DNA of 64,000 bases from Pseudomonas lalkuanensis (GCF_008807375.1 NZ_CP043311.1:4134001-4198000); one strand, 5' to 3'; positions 36,908-45,835 are shown, counted from the first letter of the stretch. Notes: generated by a model not told the origin, from the sequence alone. Made by a program: numbers and translations.

Positions 36908-38086
36908 ATGCTGCTCAACCTGTTCAACGAAATGCGCGCAGCCAAGGTGCCGGTGTCGGTCCGCGAGCTGCTGGACCTGATCAACGCGTTGAAGCACAAC
37001 GTGGTGTTCGCCGACATGGACGAGTTCTACTTCCTCGCCCGCACGGTGCTGGTCAAGGACGAGCGCCATTTCGACAAGTTCGACCGCGCCTTCTCCGCCT
37101 ACTTCAAGGGTCTGGAGAAGCTCGACGACTACCTCCAGGCGCTGATTCCCGAGGAATGGCTGCGCAAGGAGTTCGAACGCATGCTCACCGATGAGGAGCG
37201 TGCGCAGATCCAGTCCCTCGGCGGGCTGGACAAGCTGATCGAGGAGTTCAAGAAGCGCCTCGAAGAACAGAAGGAACGCCACGCCGGCGGCAACAAGTGG
37301 ATCGGCACCGGCGGCACCAGCCCCTTCGGCTCCGGCGGTTTCAACCCCGAAGGCATCCGCGTGGGCGATGCCGGCAAGCGCCAGGGCCGGGCCGTGAAGG
37401 TCTGGGACCAGCGCGAGTACAAGAACCTCGACGACCAGGTGGAACTGGGCACCCGCAACATCAAGGTCGCCCTGCGCCGCCTGCGCAAGTTCGCCCGCGA
37501 GGGCGCGGCGGAAGAGCTGGACCTGGACGGCACCATCGACCACACCGCCCGCGACGCCGGCCTGCTCAACATCCAGATGCGCCCGGAACGCCGCAACACC
37601 GTGAAGCTGCTCCTGCTGCTGGATATCGGCGGTTCCATGGACGCCCACGTGAAGGTCTGCGAAGAACTCTTCTCGGCGTGCAAGACCGAGTTCAAGCACC
37701 TGGAGTACTTCTACTTCCACAACTTCATCTACGAATCCGTGTGGAAGAACAACCTGCGCCGTACCTCCGAGCGCACCTCCACCCTCGACCTGCTGCACAA
37801 GTACGGCCCGGACTACAAAGTGGTCTTCGTCGGCGACGCCGCAATGGCGCCCTACGAGATCACCCAGGCCGGCGGCAGCGTCGAACACTGGAACGAAGAG
37901 CCGGGCTACGTCTGGATGAAACGCTTCATGGAGAAGTACAAGAAGCTCATCTGGATCAACCCCTACCCCAAGGACACCTGGAACTACACCGCCTCCACCA
38001 ACATCGTCCGCGAGCTGATCAACGACCAGATGCACCCCCTGACCCTGCAGGGGCTGGAGGAAGGGATGAGGTTCCTCTCGAAATGA
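36908..38086 (+). CDS. VWA-domain (CoxE-like) protein, partner of MoxR
   Basis: This 392-aa protein has a helical, charged N-terminal half and a C-terminal von Willebrand A-like domain beginning NTVKLLLLLDIGGSMDAHV (D239 in the metal-site loop). The usual DxSxS reads D-I-G-G-S here, so the first serine is replaced by glycine. This may weaken metal binding or be a family feature. CoxE-type VWA proteins act with MoxR ATPases in cofactor insertion. It starts 28 bases after the GFA gene and ends at a terminator. Target unknown. Confidence 0.88.
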   Translation: MLLNLFNEMRAAKVPVSVRELLDLINALKHNVVFADMDEFYFLARTVLVKDERHFDKFDRAFSAYFKGLEKLDDYLQALIPEEWLRKEFERMLTDEERAQIQSLGGLDKLIEEFKKRLEEQKERHAGGNKWIGTGGTSPFGSGGFNPEGIRVGDAGKRQGRAVKVWDQREYKNLDDQVELGTRNIKVALRRLRKFAREGAAEELDLDGTIDHTARDAGLLNIQMRPERRNTVKLLLLLDIGGSMDAHVKVCEELFSACKTEFKHLEYFYFHNFIYESVWKNNLRRTSERTSTLDLLHKYGPDYKVVFVGDAAMAPYEITQAGGSVEHWNEEPGYVWMKRFMEKYKKLIWINPYPKDTWNYTASTNIVRELINDQMHPLTLQGLEEGMRFLSK

Positions 38087-38088
38087 AA

Positions 38089-38118
38089 GAACGGGCCCGG
38101 AAGGGCCCGTTCTACTTT
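38089..38118 (+). terminator. Rho-independent terminator after the VWA gene
   Basis: GAACGGGCCC-GGAA-GGGCCCGTTC is a perfect 10-bp stem followed by TACTTT. The T-run is short, so termination may be partial. Confidence 0.75.
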
Positions 38119-38168
38119 GCGGCCAAAGCCGCTAGGCTTGGCGCTCACTTCTTCGAAACGAGCCGATC

Positions 38169-38663
38169 ATGCAAGACATCTCCCTGCAGGACATCGCCGC
38201 GCCGGACGGCGTCTGCTACGGCTGTGGCGGCCGCAACCATCACGGCCTGCACATCAAGAGCCGCTGGCACGAGGATGGCGTACACGTCGTGGCCGAACAC
38301 GTGCCGGATGCCAAGTACTGCGGTTGGCCGGACCTGGTGTATGGCGGGCTGATCGCCATGCTGGTGGACTGCCACTCCAACTGGACCGCCATGGCCTACC
38401 ACTACCGCGACGAGGGCCGCGAGCCTGGCAGCCTGCCACGCATCGAGTGCGTCACCGGCAACCTCGGCATCAAGTTCATCAAGCCGACCCCCATGGGTGT
38501 GCCGCTGCTGCTGCGCGCCCGGCTGGAGGGCGAACCGGGGCGCAAGACCCGGGTGATCTGCGAGGTCTATGCGGGGGAACTGCTGACCGCCGTCGGCGAC
38601 TCCGTCTTCGTCCGGGTAGACACCGGGCAACTGGCCGCGGCGGCCCACGGCCGCGAGTCCTGA
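38169..38663 (+). CDS. PaaI-family hotdog thioesterase-like protein
   Basis: This 164-aa protein has a hotdog-fold pattern: CYGCGGRNHHGLHIKSRW near the N-terminus, VYGGLIAMLVDCHSNWTA with the catalytic acidic residue of the central helix, and LGIKFIKPTPMGVPLLLRARL strands. PaaI-type proteins hydrolyse acyl-CoA thioesters, often aromatic ones. It lies alone between the terminator and the MerR gene. The substrate is unknown. The CYGCG cysteines are found in a subset of these proteins. Confidence 0.83.
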   Translation: MQDISLQDIAAPDGVCYGCGGRNHHGLHIKSRWHEDGVHVVAEHVPDAKYCGWPDLVYGGLIAMLVDCHSNWTAMAYHYRDEGREPGSLPRIECVTGNLGIKFIKPTPMGVPLLLRARLEGEPGRKTRVICEVYAGELLTAVGDSVFVRVDTGQLAAAAHGRES

Positions 38664-38739
38664 GCACTGCCTGAGCCCCACCGACCATAGACCGGATGTA
38701 GCGCTTGCAACCGCCCCACTCAAGGATGAGAAACCTGCC

Positions 38740-39120
38740 ATGTATATCGGAAAGCTCGCCAAGTTGACCGGCTGCACGCCGAAGGCGATCCGCCTGTATG
38801 AGGAACTGGGGCTGTTCGAAGCGCCGCCACGCCAGGGCCGTTATCGCGTCTATACACCGCATCATGTGGACATCGTACGGCTGATCCGGGTCGCCCAATC
38901 GGTAGGGTTCAAGCTTTCGGAAATGAGCGAACTGCTTGCGGAGAAACAGCTCAAGCGGCGCTTCCCGCTGGAGTTGGCGAGCGCAGGTATCGAGCTGAAG
39001 CGCCTGCAAGTACAGGCGCAGATTGCAGAACTGCACGCCCTTGACGCTCGCCTGGTGGAGCTCAAGGAGGAAGTCTCCCGGCTGTTTTCCGAGCAGCCGC
39101 AGCAACAGTGCCGCGGTTAG
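38740..39120 (+). CDS. MerR-family transcriptional regulator
   Basis: This 126-aa protein has the MerR winged helix-turn-helix (MYIGKLAKLTGCTPKAIRLY at 1-20, then RYRVYTPHHVDIVRLI) and a short C-terminal coiled coil at about 80-118 for dimer formation. The metal-binding cysteines of SoxR- or CueR-type proteins are absent, so a small organic effector or protein-level signal is more likely. The gene converges with an epimerase-like gene, overlapping its stop by about three bases; a typical MerR dyad lies at that gene's promoter. Confidence 0.88.
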   Translation: MYIGKLAKLTGCTPKAIRLYEELGLFEAPPRQGRYRVYTPHHVDIVRLIRVAQSVGFKLSEMSELLAEKQLKRRFPLELASAGIELKRLQVQAQIAELHALDARLVELKEEVSRLFSEQPQQQCRG

Positions 39121-40103
39121 CTCGGGCGCTGATGCAGGAATTCGAAGGCCTCGCGTAACGCCTCTGCCGGAGGCCGCGGCCGATAGCCCAGTTCGGCCCG
39201 TGCCTTGGCGATGCTGTACTCCTGGCGTACCCCGTGAAACAGCCGCACCTGGCTGGCCAGCAGTTTGGCCGGGCGGCCAGTCAACTGCGCCCAACGCTCC
39301 TGAAGCCAGGCCAGGGCTAACAGAAGCCAACGCGGAGCGGGAGGCGGCAATCGATATCCCGGCTCGACCACGTTGGCGGCCTCGATCAGTGCCTGCAGCG
39401 GAGACGAATGTTCGTTGGCGAGGATGTATCGCTCGCCTGCACGCCCTCGTGCGGCGGCCTGAATCAACCCTTCGGCCACGTCGCGCACGTCGACGAAGTT
39501 GAAGTGGAAACCAGGATCGAGCGGTACCTGTCGTTCCGCCACTGCCTCGAGAAAACTCATCGTATCGGTCAGCCGTTGTGCGTTTGGACCGACCATGGCC
39601 GACGGCAGTACTACCACCAGATCGAGGCCCAGGCGCCGCGAGACCTCCCAGGCCACCTGCTCCGCAAGTATCTTGGAGCGGTAATAGGCATTGTCCGGCT
39701 CATCGTTCCAGTGCTCTTCGCCCAGCCGCTGGCCGTTGTGCCCTACTGCGGCGACCGAGCTGACATAGACCACTCGCTTCACACCCGCCTCGGCGGCTGC
39801 CTCCAGCACATTCCGGGTGCCTTCGACGTTAGGCAGCACGATCTCAGCCTGCGGGTCGCGCGCCCAATGGCGGAACACCGCGGCGACCTGATACAGCACC
39901 TCCACCCCGTGCAGCGCTTGCAGCAGCGCCTGCTTATCCTGCAACTCGGTATACACCAGCTCGCAGTCGAGCCCGGCGAAGGCCGAGCGGTCGCCCGGAT
40001 CGCGCACTCCCGCCCGCACTCGCTCGCCGCGCGCTACCAGCGTGCGCACGAGCGTATTGCCAAGATGGCCATTGGCCCCTGTGACCAGACACAACCCATT
40101 CAT
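39117..40103 (-). CDS. NAD-dependent epimerase/dihydroflavonol-reductase-like protein
   Basis: This 328-aa extended short-chain-type protein has the dinucleotide motif TGANGHLG at 8-15 and a YYRSK segment giving the catalytic tyrosine and lysine. It resembles NAD(P)-dependent epimerases and dihydroflavonol reductases; the substrate is unknown. The ATG at 40103 has GGAG about eight bases before it; a start at 40121 would add six residues. The promoter carries a MerR-type dyad, and the last bases overlap the end of the convergent merR gene. Confidence 0.83.
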   Translation of the reverse strand: MNGLCLVTGANGHLGNTLVRTLVARGERVRAGVRDPGDRSAFAGLDCELVYTELQDKQALLQALHGVEVLYQVAAVFRHWARDPQAEIVLPNVEGTRNVLEAAAEAGVKRVVYVSSVAAVGHNGQRLGEEHWNDEPDNAYYRSKILAEQVAWEVSRRLGLDLVVVLPSAMVGPNAQRLTDTMSFLEAVAERQVPLDPGFHFNFVDVRDVAEGLIQAAARGRAGERYILANEHSSPLQALIEAANVVEPGYRLPPPAPRWLLLALAWLQERWAQLTGRPAKLLASQVRLFHGVRQEYSIAKARAELGYRPRPPAEALREAFEFLHQRPS

Positions 40104-40135
40104 CTGAAGCACTCCCTGCATAGAAGGTAGCGCCA

Positions 40136-40166
40136 GCCTAGAGTCTGCCCCTTGGGGCAGAGTCAA
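40136..40166 (-). promoter_or_regulatory. MerR-type operator/promoter upstream of the epimerase gene
   Basis: On the minus strand, TTGACT (40166-40161) is the -35 element. It overlaps the perfect dyad TCTGCCCC-AA-GGGGCAGA (40161-40144), and a weak -10 element (CTAGGC or TAGGCT) follows after a long 19- to 20-base spacer. A dyad inside an overlong spacer is the classical MerR activator arrangement. Confidence 0.75.
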
Positions 40167-40294
40167 GTGCCTGGTTGTGTGCTGTGAACCATTTCGGTAC
40201 GACGAGCCACGCCCAATCGCAGAATCCGTTCCCCGTGAGCCGCTTGGCCACGGACGTCCAGGGAAAGGCGACGCTGGTTGTCCTGCTCTGCGGG

Positions 40295-41068
40295 TCAGGC
40301 ACGGCCCTGGGTGACGATCTCGCCGCGGCGCCAGAGAATCCACTCGCCCGGCTGGTAGATGTTCCAGGTTTCGTTGTCGGTCAGAGGCTCGGTGGCGATC
40401 ACCGTCACCACGTCGTTGGGAGTGGTTTCCGCCTGGAAGTCCACGGTCAGGTCGGCGTCCTTCAGACTCGCAGGGCCGAAAGGCGCGCGGCGGGTGATGT
40501 GGGCGAGCTTGGTGGAGCAGAAGCTGAACAGCCAGTCGCCGTCGCTCAGCAGGCAGTTGAACACCCCTTTCTGGCGGTATTCGAAGCAGGCCTGGATCAG
40601 TACCGGCAGGAGGATTTCCGCCATCACAGGTTCCGGGAAGGCACCGCGCACACGGTTCAGCAGGTCGCAGAAGGCGGCTTCGCTGTCGGTGTCACCAACC
40701 GGGCTGTAGAAGCCTTTCGGCGGCTCGAAGCCGGCCAGTTGGCCGTTGTGGGCGAAGCACCAGTTGCGGCCCCAGAGCTCGCGCACGAAGGGATGGGTGT
40801 TGGACAGGCAGACCTTGCCGACGTTGGCCTGGCGGATATGGCCGATCACCGTCTCGCTCTTGATCGGGTAGCGCTGCACCAGGCGCGCCACTTCGGATTC
40901 GACACTGGCCGACGGGTCCTGGAACAGGCGCAGGCCGCGTCCTTCGTAGAAGCCGATGCCCCAGCCGTCGCGGTGCGGACCGGTGCCGCCGCCGCGCTGC
41001 ATCAGGCCGGTGAAGCTGAAGACGATATCGGTGGGGACGTTGGCGCTCATGCCAAGCAATTCGCACAT
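40295..41068 (-). CDS. Class II glutamine amidotransferase (YafJ-like)
   Basis: This 257-aa protein begins [11 protein letters not shown], which leaves Cys2 as the N-terminal nucleophile after removal of Met, as in class II glutamine amidotransferases. [13 protein letters not shown] and [20 protein letters not shown] fit the YafJ group. It may release ammonia from glutamine or hydrolyse gamma-glutamyl compounds; the acceptor is unknown. It starts three bases after the HIT gene stop. P. aeruginosa PA1307 is the likely equivalent. Confidence 0.85.
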   Translation of the reverse strand: MCELLGMSANVPTDIVFSFTGLMQRGGGTGPHRDGWGIGFYEGRGLRLFQDPSASVESEVARLVQRYPIKSETVIGHIRQANVGKVCLSNTHPFVRELWGRNWCFAHNGQLAGFEPPKGFYSPVGDTDSEAAFCDLLNRVRGAFPEPVMAEILLPVLIQACFEYRQKGVFNCLLSDGDWLFSFCSTKLAHITRRAPFGPASLKDADLTVDFQAETTPNDVVTVIATEPLTDNETWNIYQPGEWILWRRGEIVTQGRA

Positions 41069-41071
41069 GGT

Positions 41072-41518
41072 TCAGAATTCCAGCTTCAGGGCGTTTTTCA
41101 GTTGTTCGGCTTCGCGTTCCAGGCGCGCCTGCACGACAGAGCGGCCAAGGGGCAGGAAGCGGGTCAGGGCTCGCCAGAGCAGGCCGGTGAGGTCGCCACG
41201 GCGACGGGGAATCAGGTGCAGATGCAGGTGCGGCACGTGCTGGTTGGAGGCGGGGCCGTCGTTGACCAGCAGGTTGATGCCCTCGCGCCCGTAGCCGGCC
41301 CAGCGCAAGGCCTGGCTCAGGCGCGCGGTCAGGGCGAGCAGGCGGTCGCGGGCATCGGCGGAGAGGTCGGTGAGCAGGGGAGCGTGTTCGCGGCTGACGA
41401 CCAGCACATGCGCAGGCCGTAGCGGGTAGATGTCCAGCAGCACCAGGAAATGCTCGTCTTCATGCAGCAGATGGGCCGGCAGCCTGCCAGCGGCGATGGC
41501 ACAGAACACGCAGTCCAT
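41072..41518 (-). CDS. HIT-family (histidine triad) nucleotide hydrolase/transferase
   Basis: This 148-aa protein has CVFC near the N-terminus (MDCVFCAIAAGRLPAHLLHE) and the histidine triad HVPHLHLHLIP at 94-104, with H97, H99 and H101. HIT proteins cleave phosphoramidate or dinucleotide bonds, such as adenosine 5'-phosphoramidates. The start is ATG 41518 after AAGGAG; a longer reading at 41572 has no ribosome site. It precedes the YafJ-like gene in the same transcription unit, as PA1306 does. Confidence 0.88.
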   Translation of the reverse strand: MDCVFCAIAAGRLPAHLLHEDEHFLVLLDIYPLRPAHVLVVSREHAPLLTDLSADARDRLLALTARLSQALRWAGYGREGINLLVNDGPASNQHVPHLHLHLIPRRRGDLTGLLWRALTRFLPLGRSVVQARLEREAEQLKNALKLEF

Positions 41519-41583
41519 GGGCGCTCCTTCACGGGAATGGCTCATGCTGAACGCGTAGTGCCCGGCCTGCAAGGCCCCCGGCG

Positions 41584-42063
41584 TTACAGGCGGGGTTCGA
41601 TTCGCAGGCGGCGGTCGCCGTTCTGATCGAAGCGGGTATCGGCTTCGGGCCGGCCGTCGCGCATGACGTCACGCAGGGTCGGCTCTTCATCGGCCTGTTG
41701 TGCGGCCTCGCGCTCGGCGCGGCGCGCCTTGAGCTTGTTCTCGATGGGCCAGCGAATAGCGGCGAATACCAGATACAGGGTCAAGGCGATGATGCTGTAC
41801 ATGGTCAGGTCGAGCGCCGCCTTCCAGGCGTTGTTGCCGACCTTGAACACCAGGTCCAGGGCGGTGATGGCCACGGCCGGGGCGAACTGGTCCTTGGCCG
41901 GGTCGACGATGGTCGGGGTCAGCAGCAGGACCGCTACCAGTACCCGCAGGGGCTCACGCAGCCAGCGCCACATCCAGCCGGTCAGGCGGAACCACACCAG
42001 CAGGCAGCCAAGCGCGGCCACTCCGTAGGCGGACCAGGCGAGCAGGTAGTCGTGTTCAGTCAT
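41584..42063 (-). CDS. Small predicted inner-membrane protein
   Basis: This 159-aa protein has about three or four hydrophobic helices (LLAWSAYGVAALGCLLVWF, EPLRVLVAVLLLTPTIV, LDLTMYSIIALTLYLVFAAI) and a charged, alanine- and arginine-rich C-terminal tail. I choose ATG 42063; a TTG at 42087 would add eight residues. It is upstream of the HIT and YafJ-like genes on the same strand, probably in one unit. No domain is recognised. PA1305 seems to be its counterpart. Confidence 0.78.
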   Translation of the reverse strand: MTEHDYLLAWSAYGVAALGCLLVWFRLTGWMWRWLREPLRVLVAVLLLTPTIVDPAKDQFAPAVAITALDLVFKVGNNAWKAALDLTMYSIIALTLYLVFAAIRWPIENKLKARRAEREAAQQADEEPTLRDVMRDGRPEADTRFDQNGDRRLRIEPRL

Positions 42064-42164
42064 TGGCGTCCGTGGCAAGGCTGGCAAAAGGGCGCTTATG
42101 ATAAACGCTTTTAGCGGTTCCGGCGCTCCTGCCGTCGCCGCCCGGCCTGCCTTCGAGAATGCCC

Positions 42165-44201
42165 ATGTCCCAAGCCCCCATCGCCCGTATCGAACCCGGT
42201 GACGACCCCTATCGCTGGCTGGAAGAACGCGACGCCCCCGAAGTGCTCGCCTACCTCGAGGCGGAGAACGCCTGGCTGGAAACCGAGCTGGCCGACCAGA
42301 AAGAGCTGCGCGAGACGCTGTTCCAGGAGATCAAGGGCCGCATCCGCGAGACCGACCTTTCCCTGCCGGTGCCCTGGGGCCCCTGGCTCTACTACCAGCG
42401 CACCACCGCCGGCGACGAGTACGCGCGCCATTACCGCTGCCCGCGTCCGGCGGACGGGTCCCTGACCCCGGACTCCGCCGGCGAGGAATTGCTGCTGGAC
42501 CCGAACGAGCTGGCGGCCGGCGGCTTCCTCTCCATCGGCGCTTTCAGCGTCAGCCCCGACCACACGCGCCTGGCCTACAGCCTGGACACCAGCGGCGACG
42601 AGATCTACCAGCTGTTCGTCAAGGAACTGGCCAGCGGTGAGGTGACCGCCCTGCCCTTCGAACAGTGCGACGGCAGCATGACCTGGGCCAACGACAGCGC
42701 CACCCTGTTCTTCGGCGAGCTGGACGACACCCATCGCCCGCACCGCCTGCACCGCCATCGCCTGGGCGAGGCCGGCGCCACCCTGGTGTTCGAGGAAGAC
42801 GACGGCCGCTTCTTCCTCCACTGCTATCGCGCCAGTTCCGAACGCCAGCTGATCCTGCTGCTGAACAGCAAGACCACCAGCGAAACCTGGGTGCTGGATG
42901 CCGGGACGCCGGAAGGTACCTGGACCTGCCTGGCACCGCGCGAGGAAAACCACGAGTACTACGCCGACCACGGCAGGCTGAACGGGCAATGGGCCTGGCT
43001 GCTGCGCAGCAACCAGACCGGCATCAACTTCGCCCTCTACCACGCCACCGAGAGCGAACCCACCCGCGCTCACTGGCAGGAACTGATCGCCCACGACGAG
43101 GCCCGCATGCTGGAGGGCATCAGCCTGAATGCTGGCGGTTTCGTCCTCAGCCTGCGCGAAGGCGGCCTGCCGATCGTCCAGGTGCACCCGGAAGGCAGCG
43201 CGCCCTATCCGCTGCAACTGCCGGACGCCGCCTACAGCCTCTATGTGCAGGACAACCTGGAGTTCGACAGCCCGTTCGTTCGCCTGCGCTATGAGGCCCT
43301 GAATCGCCCGGCCCAGGTTCGCCAGCTGGAACTGGCCACCGGCGAGCAGAAAGTGCTGAAGGAAACCCCGGTGGAAGGCCCCTTCGATGCCGATGCCTAT
43401 GTCAGCCAGCGTCTCTGGGCGACGGCAGAGGATGGCACACGCATTCCCATCAGCCTGGTGGCCCGCCGCGAAGCCCTGGGCAAACCCGCCCCGCTCTACC
43501 TTTACGGCTACGGCGCCTATGGCGAGAGCCTCGACCCCTGGTTCTCCCATGCACGCCTGAGCCTGCTGGATCGCGGTTTCGTCTTCGCCATCGCCCACGT
43601 ACGTGGCGGCGGTGAGCTGGGGGAAGCCTGGTACCGCGCCGGCAAGCTGGAGCACAAGGCCAATACCTTCGGCGATTTCATCGCCTGCGCCGAACACCTG
43701 ATCGCCGAGGGCTACACCAGCCGGGCGCAACTGGCCGTCAGCGGTGGCAGCGCCGGTGGCCTGCTGATCGGGGCGGTGCTCAACCTGCGCCCCGAACTCT
43801 TCGCCGCGGCCATCGCCGAAGTGCCGTTCGTGGACGTGCTGAACACCATGCAGAACCCCGACCTGCCGCTGACCGTGACCGAGTACGACGAGTGGGGCGA
43901 CCCGAACGACCCCGAGGTATTCGAGCGGATCAAGGGCTATGCGCCCTACGAGAACGTCCGCGCCCAGGCCTATCCGGCAATGCTGGTGGTGGCCGGCTAC
44001 AACGACAGCCGCGTGCAGTACTGGGAAGCGGCCAAGTGGGTGGCCCGCCTGCGCGCGACCCGCACCGACAGCAACCCGCTGCTGCTCAAGACCGACCTCG
44101 GCGCCGGCCACGGCGGCATGAGCGGCCGCTACCAGGCGCTGCGCGACGTGGCGCTGGAATACGCCTTCCTGCTCAAGGTGCTGGGCCTTTCCGGCAACTG
44201 A
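42165..44201 (+). CDS. ptrB: Oligopeptidase B (prolyl oligopeptidase family, S9A)
   Basis: This 678-aa serine peptidase has a seven-bladed beta-propeller N-terminal domain and an alpha/beta hydrolase C-terminal domain. The triad is visible as S529 in GGSAGG, D614 in NDSRV and H649 in GAGHGGMSGR; each lies three residues before the numbers I recall for E. coli PtrB. It cleaves small peptides after basic residues in the cytoplasm. A start at ATG 42159 would add two residues. It converges with a small secreted protein gene. Confidence 0.9.
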   Translation: MSQAPIARIEPGDDPYRWLEERDAPEVLAYLEAENAWLETELADQKELRETLFQEIKGRIRETDLSLPVPWGPWLYYQRTTAGDEYARHYRCPRPADGSLTPDSAGEELLLDPNELAAGGFLSIGAFSVSPDHTRLAYSLDTSGDEIYQLFVKELASGEVTALPFEQCDGSMTWANDSATLFFGELDDTHRPHRLHRHRLGEAGATLVFEEDDGRFFLHCYRASSERQLILLLNSKTTSETWVLDAGTPEGTWTCLAPREENHEYYADHGRLNGQWAWLLRSNQTGINFALYHATESEPTRAHWQELIAHDEARMLEGISLNAGGFVLSLREGGLPIVQVHPEGSAPYPLQLPDAAYSLYVQDNLEFDSPFVRLRYEALNRPAQVRQLELATGEQKVLKETPVEGPFDADAYVSQRLWATAEDGTRIPISLVARREALGKPAPLYLYGYGAYGESLDPWFSHARLSLLDRGFVFAIAHVRGGGELGEAWYRAGKLEHKANTFGDFIACAEHLIAEGYTSRAQLAVSGGSAGGLLIGAVLNLRPELFAAAIAEVPFVDVLNTMQNPDLPLTVTEYDEWGDPNDPEVFERIKGYAPYENVRAQAYPAMLVVAGYNDSRVQYWEAAKWVARLRATRTDSNPLLLKTDLGAGHGGMSGRYQALRDVALEYAFLLKVLGLSGN

Positions 44202-44528
44202 TCAGGGATTGCCGGTGCTGGTCCCGAGCCCCCTGGAGTTGCGCTCCAGTTGCTGCTCCAGCACCGGAATGGCCTGGTCGCGCTGTTCCAGGGACTCGCG
44301 CAGACGCTGCTCCTGGTCCGGACGCTTCATCAATTGCGGGCTGCCGCTCTGCGGCGACGGGCTGGTGACCGCGCGCGGCACCACCTGCGGGTAGGGCTGC
44401 GGATTTGCCGTGCCGGGCGCCCCCGCCGGAGCCTGCAACGGCGCCCGCAGCAGCGGGGGATTCTGCGCCAGCGCGCCACCGGCGATCAGGACCAGCGCCA
44501 GGAGCAGAGGAATTCGGGAGCGAGTCAT
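44202..44528 (-). CDS. Small secreted/periplasmic protein of unknown function
   Basis: This 108-aa protein has a signal peptide (MTRSRIPLLLALVLIAGGALA) and a Pro/Ala/Gln-rich mature part, with a charged helix near DQEQRLRESLEQRDQ. It probably lies in the periplasm. GGAGG lies seven bases before the ATG. The stop directly abuts the stop of ptrB on the other strand. I do not recognise a family; low sequence complexity limits what can be said. Confidence 0.7.
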   Translation of the reverse strand: MTRSRIPLLLALVLIAGGALAQNPPLLRAPLQAPAGAPGTANPQPYPQVVPRAVTSPSPQSGSPQLMKRPDQEQRLRESLEQRDQAIPVLEQQLERNSRGLGTSTGNP

Positions 44529-44662
44529 GATGCGGCCTCCTGCTCATCACTGATGACCAGTCTAGTTCCGGCAGGATCGGGCGCGTCCCGACGCGACGGG
44601 ATGCCAGCGATCCGGCGTCCTCGCAACTAGACTTTTCACAGGTTCAAGCACGGGAGCGAAAG

Positions 44663-45037
44663 ATGAGCACAGGACCGTCGGCGACCCCGACCGGCAAGCT
44701 GGACAAACTGCTCGCCGACGAACGCAAGCGGCGCGAGCACAGCTACCGGGAACAGGCGCTGAAGCTGTTTCCCTGGGTCTGCGCCCGTTGCGGTCGCGAG
44801 TTCAGCGGCAAGCGCCTGTCCGAACTTACCGTGCATCACCGCGATCACAACCATGACAACAATCCGGCCGACGGTTCGAACTGGGAGCTGCTCTGTCTCT
44901 ACTGTCACGACAACGAGCACTCCCGCTACACCGATCAGCAGTGGCACAGCGAGGAACAACCCGGCGCGCGGCAGGGACCGCGCGCCACCTACAAGGCGTT
45001 CGCCGCCATCGGCGACCTGTTGAAGCGCGAGGAATAG
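44663..45037 (+). CDS. YajD-family HNH nuclease-like protein
   Basis: This 124-aa protein has an HNH-type zinc-finger nuclease domain. CARCGREF and CLYCHDNEH give two CxxC-type ligand pairs, and TVHHRDHNHDNNPADGSNWE gives the catalytic histidines and asparagine. YajD relatives are short stand-alone HNH proteins of uncertain role. It is separated from the DJ-1 gene by 41 bases. No toxin partner or phage gene is seen nearby. Confidence 0.88.
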   Translation: MSTGPSATPTGKLDKLLADERKRREHSYREQALKLFPWVCARCGREFSGKRLSELTVHHRDHNHDNNPADGSNWELLCLYCHDNEHSRYTDQQWHSEEQPGARQGPRATYKAFAAIGDLLKREE

Positions 45038-45078
45038 CCCGCCGGGCCGTTCGAAACCGAGTCTGCAAGGAGTTCACG

Positions 45079-45774
45079 ATGAAAATCCTCATGGTACTGA
45101 CCTCCCATGACCAGCTGGGCAACACCGGCAAGAAGACCGGTTTCTGGCTGGAGGAGTTCGCCGCTCCCTACTTCGCGTTCCGCGATGCCGGCGCCGAGGT
45201 GGTGCTGGCTTCCCCCAAGGGCGGCCACCCACCGCTGGACCCGAAGAGCGACGACCCGGAGGCGCAGACCGAAGCGACCCACCGCTTTCGCGACGATGAC
45301 CAAGCCCGCCGGGCGCTCGCCAACACCCATATGCTGGCCGGCCTGGTGCCGGGCGACTACGACGCCCTCTTCTACCCCGGCGGCCACGGCCCGATGTGGG
45401 ACCTGGTGGACGACCTGCATTCCATCGTGATGGTCGAAACCTTCTACGCCGCCGGCAAACCGGTAGGCGCCGTGTGCCACGCGCCGGCGGTACTGCTCAA
45501 CGCCAAGGCGCCGGACGGCGCGCCGCTGGTGCAGGGCAACGCGGTGACGGGCTTCTCCAACTCCGAGGAAACCGCGGTCGGCCTGGCCGAAGTGGTGCCC
45601 TTCCTGCTGGAGGACGAACTGAAGGACAAAGGCGCCCATTACTCCAAGGTGGCGGACTGGCAGCCCCATGTGGTCACCGACGGCAACCTGATCACCGGGC
45701 AGAACCCGGCGTCGTCCGAGCCGACCGCGGCGGCGATGCTGGAACTGCTGAGTGGTCGAAGGGGGGAGATGTAG
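45079..45774 (+). CDS. DJ-1/PfpI-family protein (Hsp31/glyoxalase III-like)
   Basis: This 231-aa protein has a type 1 glutamine-amidotransferase-like fold with the nucleophile elbow GAVCHAPAV (C133, H134) and a glutamate near LEEFAAPY (E25 or E26), the usual DJ-1/Hsp31 site. Such proteins act as glyoxalase III, protein deglycases or chaperones that help against methylglyoxal stress. The start is ATG 45079 after AAGGAG; longer readings cross the YajD gene. Activity is not proven by sequence. Confidence 0.85.
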   Translation: MKILMVLTSHDQLGNTGKKTGFWLEEFAAPYFAFRDAGAEVVLASPKGGHPPLDPKSDDPEAQTEATHRFRDDDQARRALANTHMLAGLVPGDYDALFYPGGHGPMWDLVDDLHSIVMVETFYAAGKPVGAVCHAPAVLLNAKAPDGAPLVQGNAVTGFSNSEETAVGLAEVVPFLLEDELKDKGAHYSKVADWQPHVVTDGNLITGQNPASSEPTAAAMLELLSGRRGEM

Positions 45775-45798
45775 CCCGAATGGCGACGGATCGATACA

Positions 45799-45835
45799 TG
45801 TAAGGGCGAATTCATTCGCCAAGGATTACGCCCTT
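45799..45835. repeat. REP-like repeat, degenerate
   Basis: GTAAGGGCGAATTCATTCGC with a weak partner, ATTACGCCCTT, matches the REP family with sequence drift. Confidence 0.55.

Noticed and set aside
44212..44271. CCGGTGCTGG/CCAGCACCGG inverted repeat as a terminator between ptrB and the small secreted gene
   Set aside because: It lies inside the coding part of the 108-aa gene, the loop is long and there is no T-run.
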